Shown: piece by piece, positions 24,233 to 32,798 of the stretch
Position numbering within the stretch: the first letter of the stretch is position 1
Layout of the letters: the number at the start of each line of letters is the position of its first letter
Source: Bacteroidota bacterium
GTDB taxonomy: Bacteria > Bacteroidota > Bacteroidia > Chitinophagales > Chitinophagaceae
Reading direction: 5' to 3'
Assembly (NCBI GenBank): GCA_005883765.1
Contig: VBAQ01000065.1
Coordinates: forward strand, 20,962-74,393
Length of the DNA: 53,432 nt
Translations under genes and position numbers: made by a program
Notes under the pieces: model-generated
Database searches by the model: none
The model's input: only the letters and a program-made list of their open reading frames with translations
Told to the model about the DNA's origin: nothing

Positions 24233-25333
24233 ATGATTGCTATGCCACGAACAAAAATTGCAGGCATTGGCATGTATGTGCCCAAAAATGTTGTTACGAA
24301 TAACGATCTTACCCGTGTAATGGATACGAGTGATGAATGGATCCAGGAACGCACAGGCATAAAAGAACGTCATTACGCCATTCCCTTCGAAGATACAACC
24401 ACTACCATGGGTGTTGAAGCCGCAAAGATAGCTTTGGAAAGAGCGGGAGTGTCGACTAGCGAAATCGATTTTATCATTTTCACAACCATTAGTCCTGATT
24501 ATTATTTTCCCGGTTGTGGAGTTTTGGCGCAACGTGCATTGGGAATAAGCGATATTGGTGCGCTGGATATACGCAATCAGTGTAGTGGCTTTATTTACGC
24601 TTTGAGCGTTGGAGACCAGTTCATCAAAACTGGCATGTACAAAAATATTTTATTGATCGCTGCTGAAACGCATTCTTACGGACTTGATTTTTCTACAAGG
24701 GGAAGAAATGTTTCCGTGATCTTTGGTGACGGAGCGGGCGCAGTAGTATTGCAACCAACAGGCGCTGAGCTCGACGAAGCGCCCTCACCGGGTGTGTCGC
24801 CAAGCTCACCATCCAGGGGCATTCTAAGCACCCATTTGCACAGCGATGGCAGCGAAGCTGAGATGCTTTCCATGATCAATCCCGGCTTCCATGCGGGCAA
24901 GTTTGCTCCCGAAAAAAAACCGGCAAAGCCTGCTCAACCTTATGGAGGGTTGTTTATTACAAAGCAACTTTTAGAGAAGGAAGACATCTATCCTTACATG
25001 GATGGACCGGCAGTTTTTAAGAAAGCGATCATAAAATTCCCGGAAGTAATTTTAGAGGCATTGACGGCAAACCATCTTCAAACCTCTGATCTCCGATTGC
25101 TGATTCCGCACCAGGCAAATCTGCGCATTAGCCAGATGGTGCAGCACAAATTAAAACTGCGGGATGACCAGGTCTATAATAATATTGACAAATACGGCAA
25201 TACTACAGCAGCCTCCATACCTATTGCCCTGTGCGAGGCCTGGGAAAATGGGAAAGTAAAGGATAATGATATCATTTGTCTTGCTGCCTTTGGCAGCGGA
25301 TTTACGTGGGCAAGCGCCTTGATAAGATGGTAG
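24233..25333 (+). CDS. fabH: 3-oxoacyl-[acyl-carrier-protein] synthase III with unusual loop insertion
   Basis: FabH condenses acetyl-CoA with malonyl-ACP to start fatty acid synthesis. The 366-residue thiolase-fold protein has the catalytic triad Cys117 (DIRNQCSGF), His293 (IPHQANLRIS) and Asn323 (YGNTTAAS), the start TKIAGIGMYVPKNVVTNNDL and the C-terminal GSGFTWASALIRW. Between VVLQPT and GILSTHLHSDG, residues 177-195 form a Pro/Ser-rich stretch (GAELDEAPSPGVSPSSPSR) that homologues replace with a few residues. Its DNA contains GGCGCT/AGCGCC inverted arms, so it looks like an in-frame repeat insertion in a surface loop. A second ATG lies three codons in. Confidence 0.93.
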   Translation: MIAMPRTKIAGIGMYVPKNVVTNNDLTRVMDTSDEWIQERTGIKERHYAIPFEDTTTTMGVEAAKIALERAGVSTSEIDFIIFTTISPDYYFPGCGVLAQRALGISDIGALDIRNQCSGFIYALSVGDQFIKTGMYKNILLIAAETHSYGLDFSTRGRNVSVIFGDGAGAVVLQPTGAELDEAPSPGVSPSSPSRGILSTHLHSDGSEAEMLSMINPGFHAGKFAPEKKPAKPAQPYGGLFITKQLLEKEDIYPYMDGPAVFKKAIIKFPEVILEALTANHLQTSDLRLLIPHQANLRISQMVQHKLKLRDDQVYNNIDKYGNTTAASIPIALCEAWENGKVKDNDIICLAAFGSGFTWASALIRW

Positions 25334-25399
25334 CCGATCAACGATTTCTTTATTGGTATGTGGAGAGTACATCTGTAAATTTTTGAAGATTAAAAGCAA

Positions 25400-26293
25400 A
25401 TGTCCCGGCATATCATTTATATCATCAACCCCGTTTCCGGCACCCGAAGAAAATCAGGACTGCAAAAGCTTATTGCAGAAAAAACAAAACAAAAAAATAT
25501 TCCTTTCAAAATTTTCCCATCTGTTGAAAGTGGTGATTATTCTTTTTTAAGTTCAATGATCAAAGATGAGAGAATAACGGACGTAGTCATTGCAGGGGGC
25601 GATGGAACATTAAGCCAGGTGGTTGGCAACCTGATCAATGAAAATGTAAATTTTGGAGTGATCCCATGCGGATCCGGTAACGGGCTTGCACTAGCTGCCG
25701 GAATCTCCACGGAGCCTGCTAAGGCTCTTGAAATAGTTTTTAAGAACAAGGCACGAGCAATTGACGGATTCTATATCAACGAACATTTTTCCTGCATGCT
25801 CACGGGAATTGGCTTCGATGCGAAAGTGGCCCATGAGTTTGCACAACAAGCAAAAAGGGGATTGAGAAAATATGTCATTTTGGTCAGCAAACATTTTTTC
25901 TCGGCAAAGCCCTATCATTTTACGATCGAAAGCAATGGTCTGAAATTTTCAACCGAAGCTTTTTTTATAAGCATTGCAAACAGCAACCAGTTTGGAAATA
26001 ATTTTACCATCGCGCCAAAAGCTCTTTTGTCAGATGGATTGCTCGACGTGGTGATCGTAAAAAAAACCGCAAAGCCTCTTTTGCTGTACAACCTCATAAA
26101 ACAAATTCTTGCGGGGAAATTGCAAAAAATGGAAACCTCGCTGAAACTCCCGGTCATCTATTTTCAGACAAAACAACTTTTTATTGAAAACAATAATTCT
26201 GCGCCCATGCATATTGATGGCGATCCCGCCGAAACGCCGGAAAACCTAAAAATAAAAATCGTTCCCAAATGTTTTCGGCTCATTCAACCTTAG
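25400..26293 (+). CDS. Diacylglycerol/lipid kinase family protein
   Basis: A 297-residue cytoplasmic lipid kinase of the DAGK/YegS type. The N-terminal HIIYIINPVSGTRRK carries the usual nucleotide-region N-P-x-S-G, then VVIAGGDGTLSQVVGNLI near 60-77 with the GGDGT motif, and GVIPCGSGNGLALAAGI. The C-terminal beta sandwich has DGLLDVVIVKKTAKPLLLYN and ends with the motif APMHIDGDPAETPENLKIKI. It phosphorylates diacylglycerol or a related lipid; the true substrate is unknown. It follows fabH by 66 bp on the same strand, which is consistent with a lipid metabolism link. Confidence 0.9.
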   Translation: MSRHIIYIINPVSGTRRKSGLQKLIAEKTKQKNIPFKIFPSVESGDYSFLSSMIKDERITDVVIAGGDGTLSQVVGNLINENVNFGVIPCGSGNGLALAAGISTEPAKALEIVFKNKARAIDGFYINEHFSCMLTGIGFDAKVAHEFAQQAKRGLRKYVILVSKHFFSAKPYHFTIESNGLKFSTEAFFISIANSNQFGNNFTIAPKALLSDGLLDVVIVKKTAKPLLLYNLIKQILAGKLQKMETSLKLPVIYFQTKQLFIENNNSAPMHIDGDPAETPENLKIKIVPKCFRLIQP

Positions 26294-26371
26294 GCCTCAT
26301 CCGATGGAAATTTTCAACGAAATAGTTTTTCCGCCATGAGGTGTCTTGTGTGCTGGTAAGTCTCGCTATGG

Positions 26372-26401
26372 GGCCCCGGTAACTATCGGGATAGCGGGGC
26401 C
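26372..26401. repeat. Hairpin/palindromic repeat copy overlapping the patatin stop
   Basis: GGCCCCG and CGGGGCC form a 7-bp stem around a 16-base loop between convergent genes. Inside lies CCCCGGTAACTATCGGGA, differing at three positions from the TCCCGATAGCTATCGGGA repeat found near the acyl-CoA dehydrogenase. The patatin stop codon (26383-26385) lies within it. It may double as a terminator. Confidence 0.55.
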
Positions 26402-28617
26402 GCAATAAAATATTGCTGAATTTGCTGAAGAGACTTTTTATTATACTCAGAATTCAACGCGAAAGCAATATTTGTTTTCTCGCTTTGTGTAAGATGAAAA
26501 TTCAAAGCGGCTTTAGTTTCTTCTTTGTCCGCCACATACTGCAAGGTCACTTTGTAAAAATTGTATTGAAGGTTCTTGGTATAATAGCTGAGCATGTCAT
26601 TCTGAAAATATTCCATCATCTTGTACCAATTGTGCTGCAACAAAAAGAAAGGTTTGGTAATATGATCACTCATGTTATCTGAGTAATAGGGATTCTCCCA
26701 GCCGCCGGCCTCCCTGTCACGCAATTGGATTATCAGAACTCCCCTCGTGTTTTCTTTGATCCAATCGTCGAAATTTTCTAAAAAACGAAGAGCTGTTTCC
26801 TGGCCATAGTTGTCTCGCAAGCCAGCGTCCATCACGTCAATGATCGGCTGCGAAGGCAGCCATACGTTCGGCAGAACAATCGGAAAGGTTGCATTCATTC
26901 TTAATGCTGTCAGTATACTTAGATTGTAAGGATCCTGCTTTGAAAAAAAACTGGTAAAATCAATGGCGTCCGGATCCATTTCTGGCATATGGGTAGTATC
27001 CTGCCTGCCCTGCATCATAAACCTGATCGGTTGTGTGCTGATGATCATTTTCTTTCCATCGCGGCTGACCACTGAATTAAAAAAGATGAGTGGGATATTT
27101 GCACTGTATTCGTCTCGTTTATAATCGCGCAGGTGCTTATTTAATAAGCCCCCCGTATTCTCACTGAGCTTCATTTCGAAAGCATACCCACGATCTTTTA
27201 CGTAAGTGTAAGGTCCAACCTTAAATTTTTGAGCCGGGGCAATGAGATCCCTTGCTACAAAAGATGAAAACATGGGATTTAAAAGGTCGCCGGATATTGC
27301 ATCAACATATTTTCTATCACGAAGATTGATATTGTTTCCTTTTTGTTTTTGCAAATAGAGCTCTCTGAAATAAGCAGCACTCAACATTCCGCCGGAGGCC
27401 CCCGTGATGAGACATGTTTTTTTCATTAATTCCCCATGGGTAGCGCTGTCGAGCTTTTGTAAAGCGTTCATGGTAAACGCTGCGCTCCGGTTGCCGCCGC
27501 CACTGGTATTGATCATCACCATCAGCGGTTTTTCTTCATTTTGATTTTTTTTCCAGTTTTCCAAAATGCAAATCATGTTTTGTTTATCCTCGTCCACATG
27601 AGAGCACAATTCAACGAGGTTTTCACGTGAATAAACGGGCCTTTCATTTTTATTGGAATAATTCAGACCGTACGCTTTGTTGCGTGGATCGATCCATTCA
27701 ACCTTGTAAAAAATATTCAACACCACAATAAGGCCAACAAGATACGGTACGCTCCAACTTTGCAAGAAATAGCTGAACGCGCCGGACACTCCTATTAAAA
27801 CGGCAAAGAAAATAGTGATGCTGGCGGCTGCCGGTATCTGAAAAAATTTGTGTTCAAGAAAGAAACCAATGATCATCAACAACAGAAATGCTGTAAACAC
27901 GGCTATCACGGCTGCAAAATGATGGCGCTTGAACAGGATATCAATAAACTGTTGCGTGTAGTGCGACACGTCTCGCGTTTTTTTCACCCGCAAAGGTGTT
28001 TCCAAGTACCATTCTACTTTTAAAAAATGTTCCTGGTTTACGTTGACTGTTGGAGGCTGAAGATGCGTAATATATTCTTTGGGATTATTAATGATCGGCA
28101 ACATTCTCCTCAAAATGCTACGGTCGGCCCCAAAAAAATAAATGAATGAAATGGCCAGGATAAAGAGCAGTCCGCAAATAAAACCTCCACACAGAAAAAT
28201 TATATCGGTTGTCGGTATCAGTTCCTTAAAATGATCGAAATGCCAGGCCTCGAAAAAATAAAATATGAGAAAGATCAAAGGGATGACACTATTATTGATG
28301 CAGTATCGCAAAAAGGGATTGGTGGTCGTCGCCAGGAATTTGAAATGCCGGCTGAAGAGAATAAACGTCGTCACATGCCAACTCATAATGAACATCCCAA
28401 TCGCTATTCCGACTATTGCAAAACTGATGGCGGTAACATTTCCAAGGTATTCAGGCGCGAGGTAAAGAGAATTGGCACCAAAACTTTTCATGAACACTCC
28501 ATCCACTATGCTAAAAAGCATAAACCAGAAAACAAGCAAAACCTGGTATCTCCTGAAATGCAGGAAAAGCAACTGTATTGGGAGGGAATAATAAAAACCG
28601 CGAAGCCAGGCTTTCAT
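26383..28617 (-). CDS. Membrane-anchored patatin-like phospholipase
   Basis: ATG 28617 (744 residues) is preferred over an in-frame TTG eleven codons earlier. The first 320 residues hold about seven membrane spans (for example LLVFWFMLFSIVDGVFM). The C-terminal half is a patatin domain: oxyanion loop GGGNRSAAF, nucleophile elbow GASGG near residue 405, and the Asp of the dyad in DAGLRDN near 596. It should be a lipid acyl hydrolase facing one side of the inner membrane. The last residues APLSR are encoded by a palindromic repeat, so the C-terminus may have been altered by repeat invasion. It is convergent with the lipid kinase. Confidence 0.82.
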   Translation of the reverse strand: MKAWLRGFYYSLPIQLLFLHFRRYQVLLVFWFMLFSIVDGVFMKSFGANSLYLAPEYLGNVTAISFAIVGIAIGMFIMSWHVTTFILFSRHFKFLATTTNPFLRYCINNSVIPLIFLIFYFFEAWHFDHFKELIPTTDIIFLCGGFICGLLFILAISFIYFFGADRSILRRMLPIINNPKEYITHLQPPTVNVNQEHFLKVEWYLETPLRVKKTRDVSHYTQQFIDILFKRHHFAAVIAVFTAFLLLMIIGFFLEHKFFQIPAAASITIFFAVLIGVSGAFSYFLQSWSVPYLVGLIVVLNIFYKVEWIDPRNKAYGLNYSNKNERPVYSRENLVELCSHVDEDKQNMICILENWKKNQNEEKPLMVMINTSGGGNRSAAFTMNALQKLDSATHGELMKKTCLITGASGGMLSAAYFRELYLQKQKGNNINLRDRKYVDAISGDLLNPMFSSFVARDLIAPAQKFKVGPYTYVKDRGYAFEMKLSENTGGLLNKHLRDYKRDEYSANIPLIFFNSVVSRDGKKMIISTQPIRFMMQGRQDTTHMPEMDPDAIDFTSFFSKQDPYNLSILTALRMNATFPIVLPNVWLPSQPIIDVMDAGLRDNYGQETALRFLENFDDWIKENTRGVLIIQLRDREAGGWENPYYSDNMSDHITKPFFLLQHNWYKMMEYFQNDMLSYYTKNLQYNFYKVTLQYVADKEETKAALNFHLTQSEKTNIAFALNSEYNKKSLQQIQQYFIAAPLSR

Positions 28618-28670
28618 GGAGGTTAATGATGGCTTTTTCAAAGGAACCAATGTTTAAAAATACTACTTAA

Positions 28671-29759
28671 TCATGGCAAGTTCAAGTGAGATGAATCTGT
28701 TATGCCGGCTATTAACTTTTTCTTGTTGCGAAGTAAGAAGAACTCGAATACCAGGCAAAGCAGAAGCATCATTCCAACAAACTGGTGAGCTACGCCCAAC
28801 CAAAGCAAGGCTTGTCTGTTCACAGAGTTTAAGATTGTAAGTATGCCTAATAGAATTTGTAACAGGACGATCGCACCAGGCAACCAATTCGTTTTACTGA
28901 ACAGCGAATTCATTTTAAACTTTTTTGATTGAACATACCATGCAACGATCAGGATAAAAATTAAATAAGCAAGGTTGCGATGAATAAACTGAACCATGAT
29001 CGGATCATCAAAAAACCGCAAGGCTCCCGTAGTTCGTGATCCATAGGTTGGTAGAAAGTTTCCGTTAATATCTGGCCAGGTTGGAGCGAAAGTAGCGGCC
29101 TTCAATCCAGCCATAAAAGCACCATAAATCAGCTGCAAAACAACAAGGGCAATTAACCAGCCCGTAAATTTTCTCAATGAGTTGTTTTCCGAAATTTTTT
29201 CTACAGGCACAAATAAATCCAATGCAAACCACAGTGTGTAACATATCAGCCCCAGGGCGAACAAAAAATGAATAGCCAGTCTATAGTGACTGACATAAAC
29301 ATTTTCTTCATTCAGGCCGCTCATCACCATGATCCAACCGACAAGGCCCTGCAATAGGCCAAGGAGAAACAGGATGATCATCGGCCTTATCATCGCTTCG
29401 TTAAATCTTTTCTGTATTAAAAAAATTATAAATGGAATGATGAAGGCTACAGCAATCAATCTTGCCCATAGACGATGAAACCACTCCCAAAAAAATATGA
29501 ATTTAAAATCGTGAAGAGTGAACGATGAATTGATATATTTAAATTGAGCAATTTGTTTGTATTTATCAAAGGCCTCGTTCCATTGCTCCCGGTTCATCGG
29601 AGGTAAGGCGCCCATTATGGGTTTCCACTCAGTGATGGAGAGACCAGACCCTGTAAGGCGTGTGATACCCCCCAATAAAACCTGGACAATCAACATGCCC
29701 ACGCCAATCAATAGCCATAAAGCAACAGGGCGGGAAAGTTCCAAAGATTTCTCCTGCAT
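28671..29759 (-). CDS. ctaA: Heme A synthase (COX15/CtaA)
   Basis: It oxidises heme O to heme A for aa3-type cytochrome oxidases in the inner membrane. The 362-residue protein has eight hydrophobic segments and the paired motifs VQVLLGGITRLTGSGLSITE and WKPIMGALPP near the start, EWFHRLWARLIAVAFIIPF, SHYRLAIHFLFALGLICYTL and the second-half VQFIHRNLAYLIFILIV and GVAHQFVGMMLLL, giving the conserved heme-ligand histidines. ATG 29759 is chosen because a perfect -7 box TACCTTTG lies 8 bases upstream; the longer frame would add 30 residues read from the promoter. It is divergent from the Tat-exported DsrE-like gene. Confidence 0.92.
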   Translation of the reverse strand: MQEKSLELSRPVALWLLIGVGMLIVQVLLGGITRLTGSGLSITEWKPIMGALPPMNREQWNEAFDKYKQIAQFKYINSSFTLHDFKFIFFWEWFHRLWARLIAVAFIIPFIIFLIQKRFNEAMIRPMIILFLLGLLQGLVGWIMVMSGLNEENVYVSHYRLAIHFLFALGLICYTLWFALDLFVPVEKISENNSLRKFTGWLIALVVLQLIYGAFMAGLKAATFAPTWPDINGNFLPTYGSRTTGALRFFDDPIMVQFIHRNLAYLIFILIVAWYVQSKKFKMNSLFSKTNWLPGAIVLLQILLGILTILNSVNRQALLWLGVAHQFVGMMLLLCLVFEFFLLRNKKKLIAGITDSSHLNLP

Positions 29760-29767
29760 TGTGGCCG

Positions 29768-29775
29768 CAAAGGTA
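29768..29775 (-). promoter_or_regulatory. -7 box of ctaA (TACCTTTG)
   Basis: A perfect TAnnTTTG match ending 8 bases before the ctaA ATG; it decides the start and implies a nearly leaderless mRNA. Confidence 0.5.
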
Positions 29776-29924
29776 TAGCTTGTGCGGTGGACCCAGGCCT
29801 TGGAAATGTGCTTATTATTGATCGGTGGGATGACAAAAAAACTATTCAAAAAAAATATTGCTATCGTAATCTTTTTTCGTAGCTTTTAAAAAAATTCCCA
29901 ACACCATTATTTACCATAAAACTA

Positions 29925-30629
29925 ATGATTATGCCAACGCATGAAAATGATCAAACCACACGTCGCGGCTTTTTAGGCGGCATTGCCGCAGGCGCAGCAG
30001 CTATGGGTATTGCAACTTTAAGCCCCTTACAACAACTTCATGCAAGCCCCAAATCTCCACACATAGATCCTGACGACCCTGCTGAACAAGTATTCAAAAA
30101 CTTAAAAGGCAAGCATCGTATCGTTTTTGATGTAGTATCGCCGGCATGGCTGTTTCCTTTTGCATGGCCAAGAATATTTCTTGTGACAAACATTGCCACA
30201 GGCACTCCTGAAAAAGAAAATAACGTGGTGGTTATTCTACGTCATGAAGCAATTCCCTATGCATTTGAAGACAGGCTTTGGACAAAATATAATTTTACTG
30301 AAGTGTTTGAAGTGAAAGACCAGGAGAAAAAACCTGTAACCCGCAATGTATTTTGGAAACCGGCGCCGGGAACTTTTAAAGTTCCGGGTTTTGGAGTAGT
30401 TCCCATTGGAATCAATGAACTCCAGGACAGCGGTGTTCAATTTGTTGTTTGCAATGCAGCTATGACGGTTTACAGTGCTGCCGTTGCAGAAAAAATGAGT
30501 TTGAAAGCGGAAGACGTTTATAAGGATTGGAAGTCAGGACTGTTGCCGGGAATAACTCCGGTACCGTCCGGTGTGTGGGCAGTAGGTCGCGCGCAGGAAA
30601 ATAAATGTGCTTATTGTTATGCGGGATGA
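29925..30629 (+). CDS. Tat-exported DsrE-like protein
   Basis: A 234-residue protein with a twin-arginine signal (TRRGFLGGIAAGAAAMGIAT, Arg13-Arg14), so it is exported folded to the periplasm. The mature region resembles the DsrE/DsrF fold: DSGVQFVVCNAAMTVYSAAV contains Cys176 at the usual active-site position, and the end PSGVWAVGRAQENKCAYCYA carries Cys228 and Cys231. DsrE-type proteins carry persulfide sulfur on a Cys, so periplasmic sulfur handling is plausible. It faces the TsdA-like/YeeE operon and shares its terminator. The DsrE match is by pattern only; a plain Tat-signal hypothetical is the fallback name. Confidence 0.65.
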   Translation: MIMPTHENDQTTRRGFLGGIAAGAAAMGIATLSPLQQLHASPKSPHIDPDDPAEQVFKNLKGKHRIVFDVVSPAWLFPFAWPRIFLVTNIATGTPEKENNVVVILRHEAIPYAFEDRLWTKYNFTEVFEVKDQEKKPVTRNVFWKPAPGTFKVPGFGVVPIGINELQDSGVQFVVCNAAMTVYSAAVAEKMSLKAEDVYKDWKSGLLPGITPVPSGVWAVGRAQENKCAYCYAG

Positions 30630-30645
30630 AAAAAGAATTCCTGAT

Positions 30646-30680
30646 AAAAATGCAGACTAAAAAGTCTGCATTTTTATTTT
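30646..30680. terminator. Strong bidirectional terminator
   Basis: AAAAATGCAGACT and AGTCTGCATTTTT form a perfect 13-bp stem around an AAAA loop, flanked by A/T tracts on both sides. It separates the convergent DsrE-like and TsdA-like genes. Confidence 0.9.
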
Positions 30681-30700
30681 ATTATCACCTCTTTAATTTT

Positions 30701-31690
30701 TTACTTTTTACTTTTTGCTTGCTGTATCGGGATAAACGGTCCATACTTATGCTGCTTCTCAGAAAAATTATCTGTAAAAGGTCCATAGGCATAATCAACG
30801 GGCTTGGTTTCTTTTCTTGGCCAGTCCTCAGGGAATAATTTTTCAGGTCTTGGTTGAGAAATGATAAATGCCGCGGCATCCCAGGCTTCTTCATCAGTAA
30901 GCTGCGGCGAATCGTGTGATGCCAACCCAAAAGGCATGTTGTTTTTAACAAACGAAGCGAGTCTCGTAATGCGATACAGGCCGGCGCTCACGTTAAAGCT
31001 ATTTGGTCCCCAGAGGGGAGGATATAAATAAAAAGACGAATCATGATTCAACAATCCCTGTCCACTCTCACCATGGCAAGAGGTGCATTTTGAAAGAAAA
31101 ACCTTTTTCCCTTTTTCAGGATCAGCCGCTCTATCTAAAAAACTAAGATCTTCTAAACCTGCTCCTTTGGGTTTCTTATTTTTTGGAACATCCTTACCGA
31201 TCCATTTCAAATAAGCGACCATCGCCCGCATTTCTTTGCCTGAACTATCAATTGGCTTTCCGTCCAGGCTTCTCAACATGCAATCATTGATGCGATATTC
31301 GATCGATTCAATTCTTCCACTTCGATCGCGGTATTTTGGATAAGTGGACGCGACCGCAGAAAAACAACCGGCAAAGGATTTTGTTCCTCCATCCACGTGG
31401 CAATTCTGGCAATTCATTCCATTTGTAATAGCAACAACCTTCCCTTTCGGCCCAAAAAACAACGACGTGTTGACAATAAGTTCCCGTCCATACCGGATCA
31501 GATTGCCTTGCTCGCCGTTGGGCAACGCATTAATGTCGGGAGCTTGCCATTCATCTGCAGAAACGGGATTATCTGGGATAGTAAAATCATTTGATGTTGC
31601 AGCAGACGTAAATAAAACCTGGTTCAGGATCACGATCAAAATGATCAATCCTAAGAGAAGAGGAAACCATGATGCACGCAAAAAATTCAT
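30701..31690 (-). CDS. tsdA: TsdA-like diheme cytochrome c (thiosulfate dehydrogenase family)
   Basis: ATG 31690 gives 329 residues with an N-terminal membrane anchor/signal (residues 9-30). Two c-type heme sites are seen: CQNCH at 94-98 and CTSCH at 202-206. Cys137 in EYRINDCMLRSLDGKPI sits about 40 residues after heme 1, the place of the unusual Cys axial ligand of TsdA. The second domain has YPPLWGPNSFNVSAGLYRIT and NMPFG with Met252, again as in TsdA, then EEAWDAAAFI. TsdA couples two thiosulfates to tetrathionate, or the reverse. It is the last gene of an operon after two YeeE/YedE genes (14-bp gap). A generic diheme cytochrome is the alternative. Confidence 0.72.
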   Translation of the reverse strand: MNFLRASWFPLLLGLIILIVILNQVLFTSAATSNDFTIPDNPVSADEWQAPDINALPNGEQGNLIRYGRELIVNTSLFFGPKGKVVAITNGMNCQNCHVDGGTKSFAGCFSAVASTYPKYRDRSGRIESIEYRINDCMLRSLDGKPIDSSGKEMRAMVAYLKWIGKDVPKNKKPKGAGLEDLSFLDRAADPEKGKKVFLSKCTSCHGESGQGLLNHDSSFYLYPPLWGPNSFNVSAGLYRITRLASFVKNNMPFGLASHDSPQLTDEEAWDAAAFIISQPRPEKLFPEDWPRKETKPVDYAYGPFTDNFSEKQHKYGPFIPIQQAKSKK

Positions 31691-31704
31691 GATTATACTG
31701 GCAA

Positions 31705-32226
31705 TTAATGCGGAAGCTTTTCTCTCAAATATCCATACACCCACGTACCTGCAACAGCACTTAATAAAGTTACAATAATAACAGTTGTTCCACTCCCTAT
31801 CAGCGCGAACAACGGTCCCGGGCAAGCGCCCGTTAAAGCCCAACCAAATCCAAATAGCAATCCTCCGTAGACCTGGCCTTTATTGAATCTTATTTTGTAG
31901 AGTTGAATAGGTTCACCATGAATAGTTTTAATACGAAATTTTTTTATTAACCATATTGAAATCCCTCCAACTACAACCGCAGAGCCAATCACACCATACA
32001 TATGAAAACTTTCAAAACGAAACATTTCCTGGATTCGAAACCATGAGATGACTTCTGTTTTCACCAAAACAATTCCAAACAATAAACCAGCGAAGATGTA
32101 TTTCAAATTATACCACCCCGGGTGCTTCAGTTCTGACGTGCTAATACAAACACTGTCCAATGAACGAACTTCAAAGTCTGTGTTCATTTTTTCAACAAAA
32201 CTGTCTTGTATTTCTATTGCTTCCAT
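31705..32226 (-). CDS. YeeE/YedE family transporter half (DUF6691-like)
   Basis: ATG 32226 gives 173 residues. A soluble 35-residue N-terminus precedes four or five membrane spans, with the family Cys motif TGACPGPLFALIG (Cys135). YeeE/YedE proteins import thiosulfate or other small sulfur compounds, passing the ion along Cys residues. In many bacteria the transporter is split into two short proteins; this is the C-terminal half, eight bp after the N-terminal half. The polar N-terminal extension (MEAIEIQDSFVEKMNTDFEV) is longer than usual for such a half and may be a misplaced start, since Met14 is also possible. Confidence 0.85.
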   Translation of the reverse strand: MEAIEIQDSFVEKMNTDFEVRSLDSVCISTSELKHPGWYNLKYIFAGLLFGIVLVKTEVISWFRIQEMFRFESFHMYGVIGSAVVVGGISIWLIKKFRIKTIHGEPIQLYKIRFNKGQVYGGLLFGFGWALTGACPGPLFALIGSGTTVIIVTLLSAVAGTWVYGYLREKLPH

Positions 32227-32234
32227 AACAACCT

Positions 32235-32798
32235 TTATAACCGCAACACGTAGGGCAGAATGAAATTGGCCATTATAATTCCACCCGTCATGAAACAGAT
32301 CGTCGCCACCAACGAAGGCCACTGCAAATTTGATAAACCCATAATAGAATGGCCAGAAGTACAACCGCCGGCATATCTAGTTCCGAATCCAACAAGAAAA
32401 CCTCCCACAATCATGAGAATAAATCCTTTCATGGTGAGTAACTCAGACCAGTTAAAAAGGTCGGGAGGAGCAAGCTTGTCGTAATTCGTTATGTGATATT
32501 CCCGCAACTGAGTGACAAGTTTTGGATCAACTTTGATTGGTTGATGATCGGATAGAACGCTATAAGCAATAAATGCTCCCGCCGTGATTCCTAACACAAA
32601 AAATAAATTCCACAGCTCTCTCCTCCAATCATATTTAAAAAATTGAATATTCCCTGGCAAACACAAAGCGCAAATGTGCCGAAGAGATGAAGAAACTCCC
32701 AACCTTTTATTGCCAAATATTAATAATAATGGCACTGTTAGCCCGATCAAAGGACCACCTACATACCACGGCCAGGGGTTTTTTATCCACTCCATCAT
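32235..32798 (-). CDS. YeeE/YedE family transporter half
   Basis: ATG 32798 (or the next codon) gives 187 residues; a longer frame would add 24 residues without support. Five or so membrane spans are visible, with Cys43 and Cys46 in HICALCLPG and the hallmark [11 protein letters not shown] at 144-154 (Cys146), the N-terminal repeat of YeeE/YedE. Together with the next gene it forms a complete sulfur-compound channel. The start region faces rnhB divergently, so the operon promoter should lie at 32799-32938, where I see no clear TAnnTTTG. Confidence 0.87.
   Translation of the reverse strand: MMEWIKNPWPWYVGGPLIGLTVPLLLIFGNKRLGVSSSLRHICALCLPGNIQFFKYDWRRELWNLFFVLGITAGAFIAYSVLSDHQPIKVDPKLVTQLREYHITNYDKLAPPDLFNWSELLTMKGFILMIVGGFLVGFGTRYAGGCTSGHSIMGLSNLQWPSLVATICFMTGGIIMANFILPYVLRL

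Noticed and set aside
31691-31843. N-terminal extension of the TsdA-like cytochrome
   Set aside because: It overlaps the end of the upstream YeeE/YedE gene in another frame and gives a Cys-rich random-looking sequence before the real membrane anchor.
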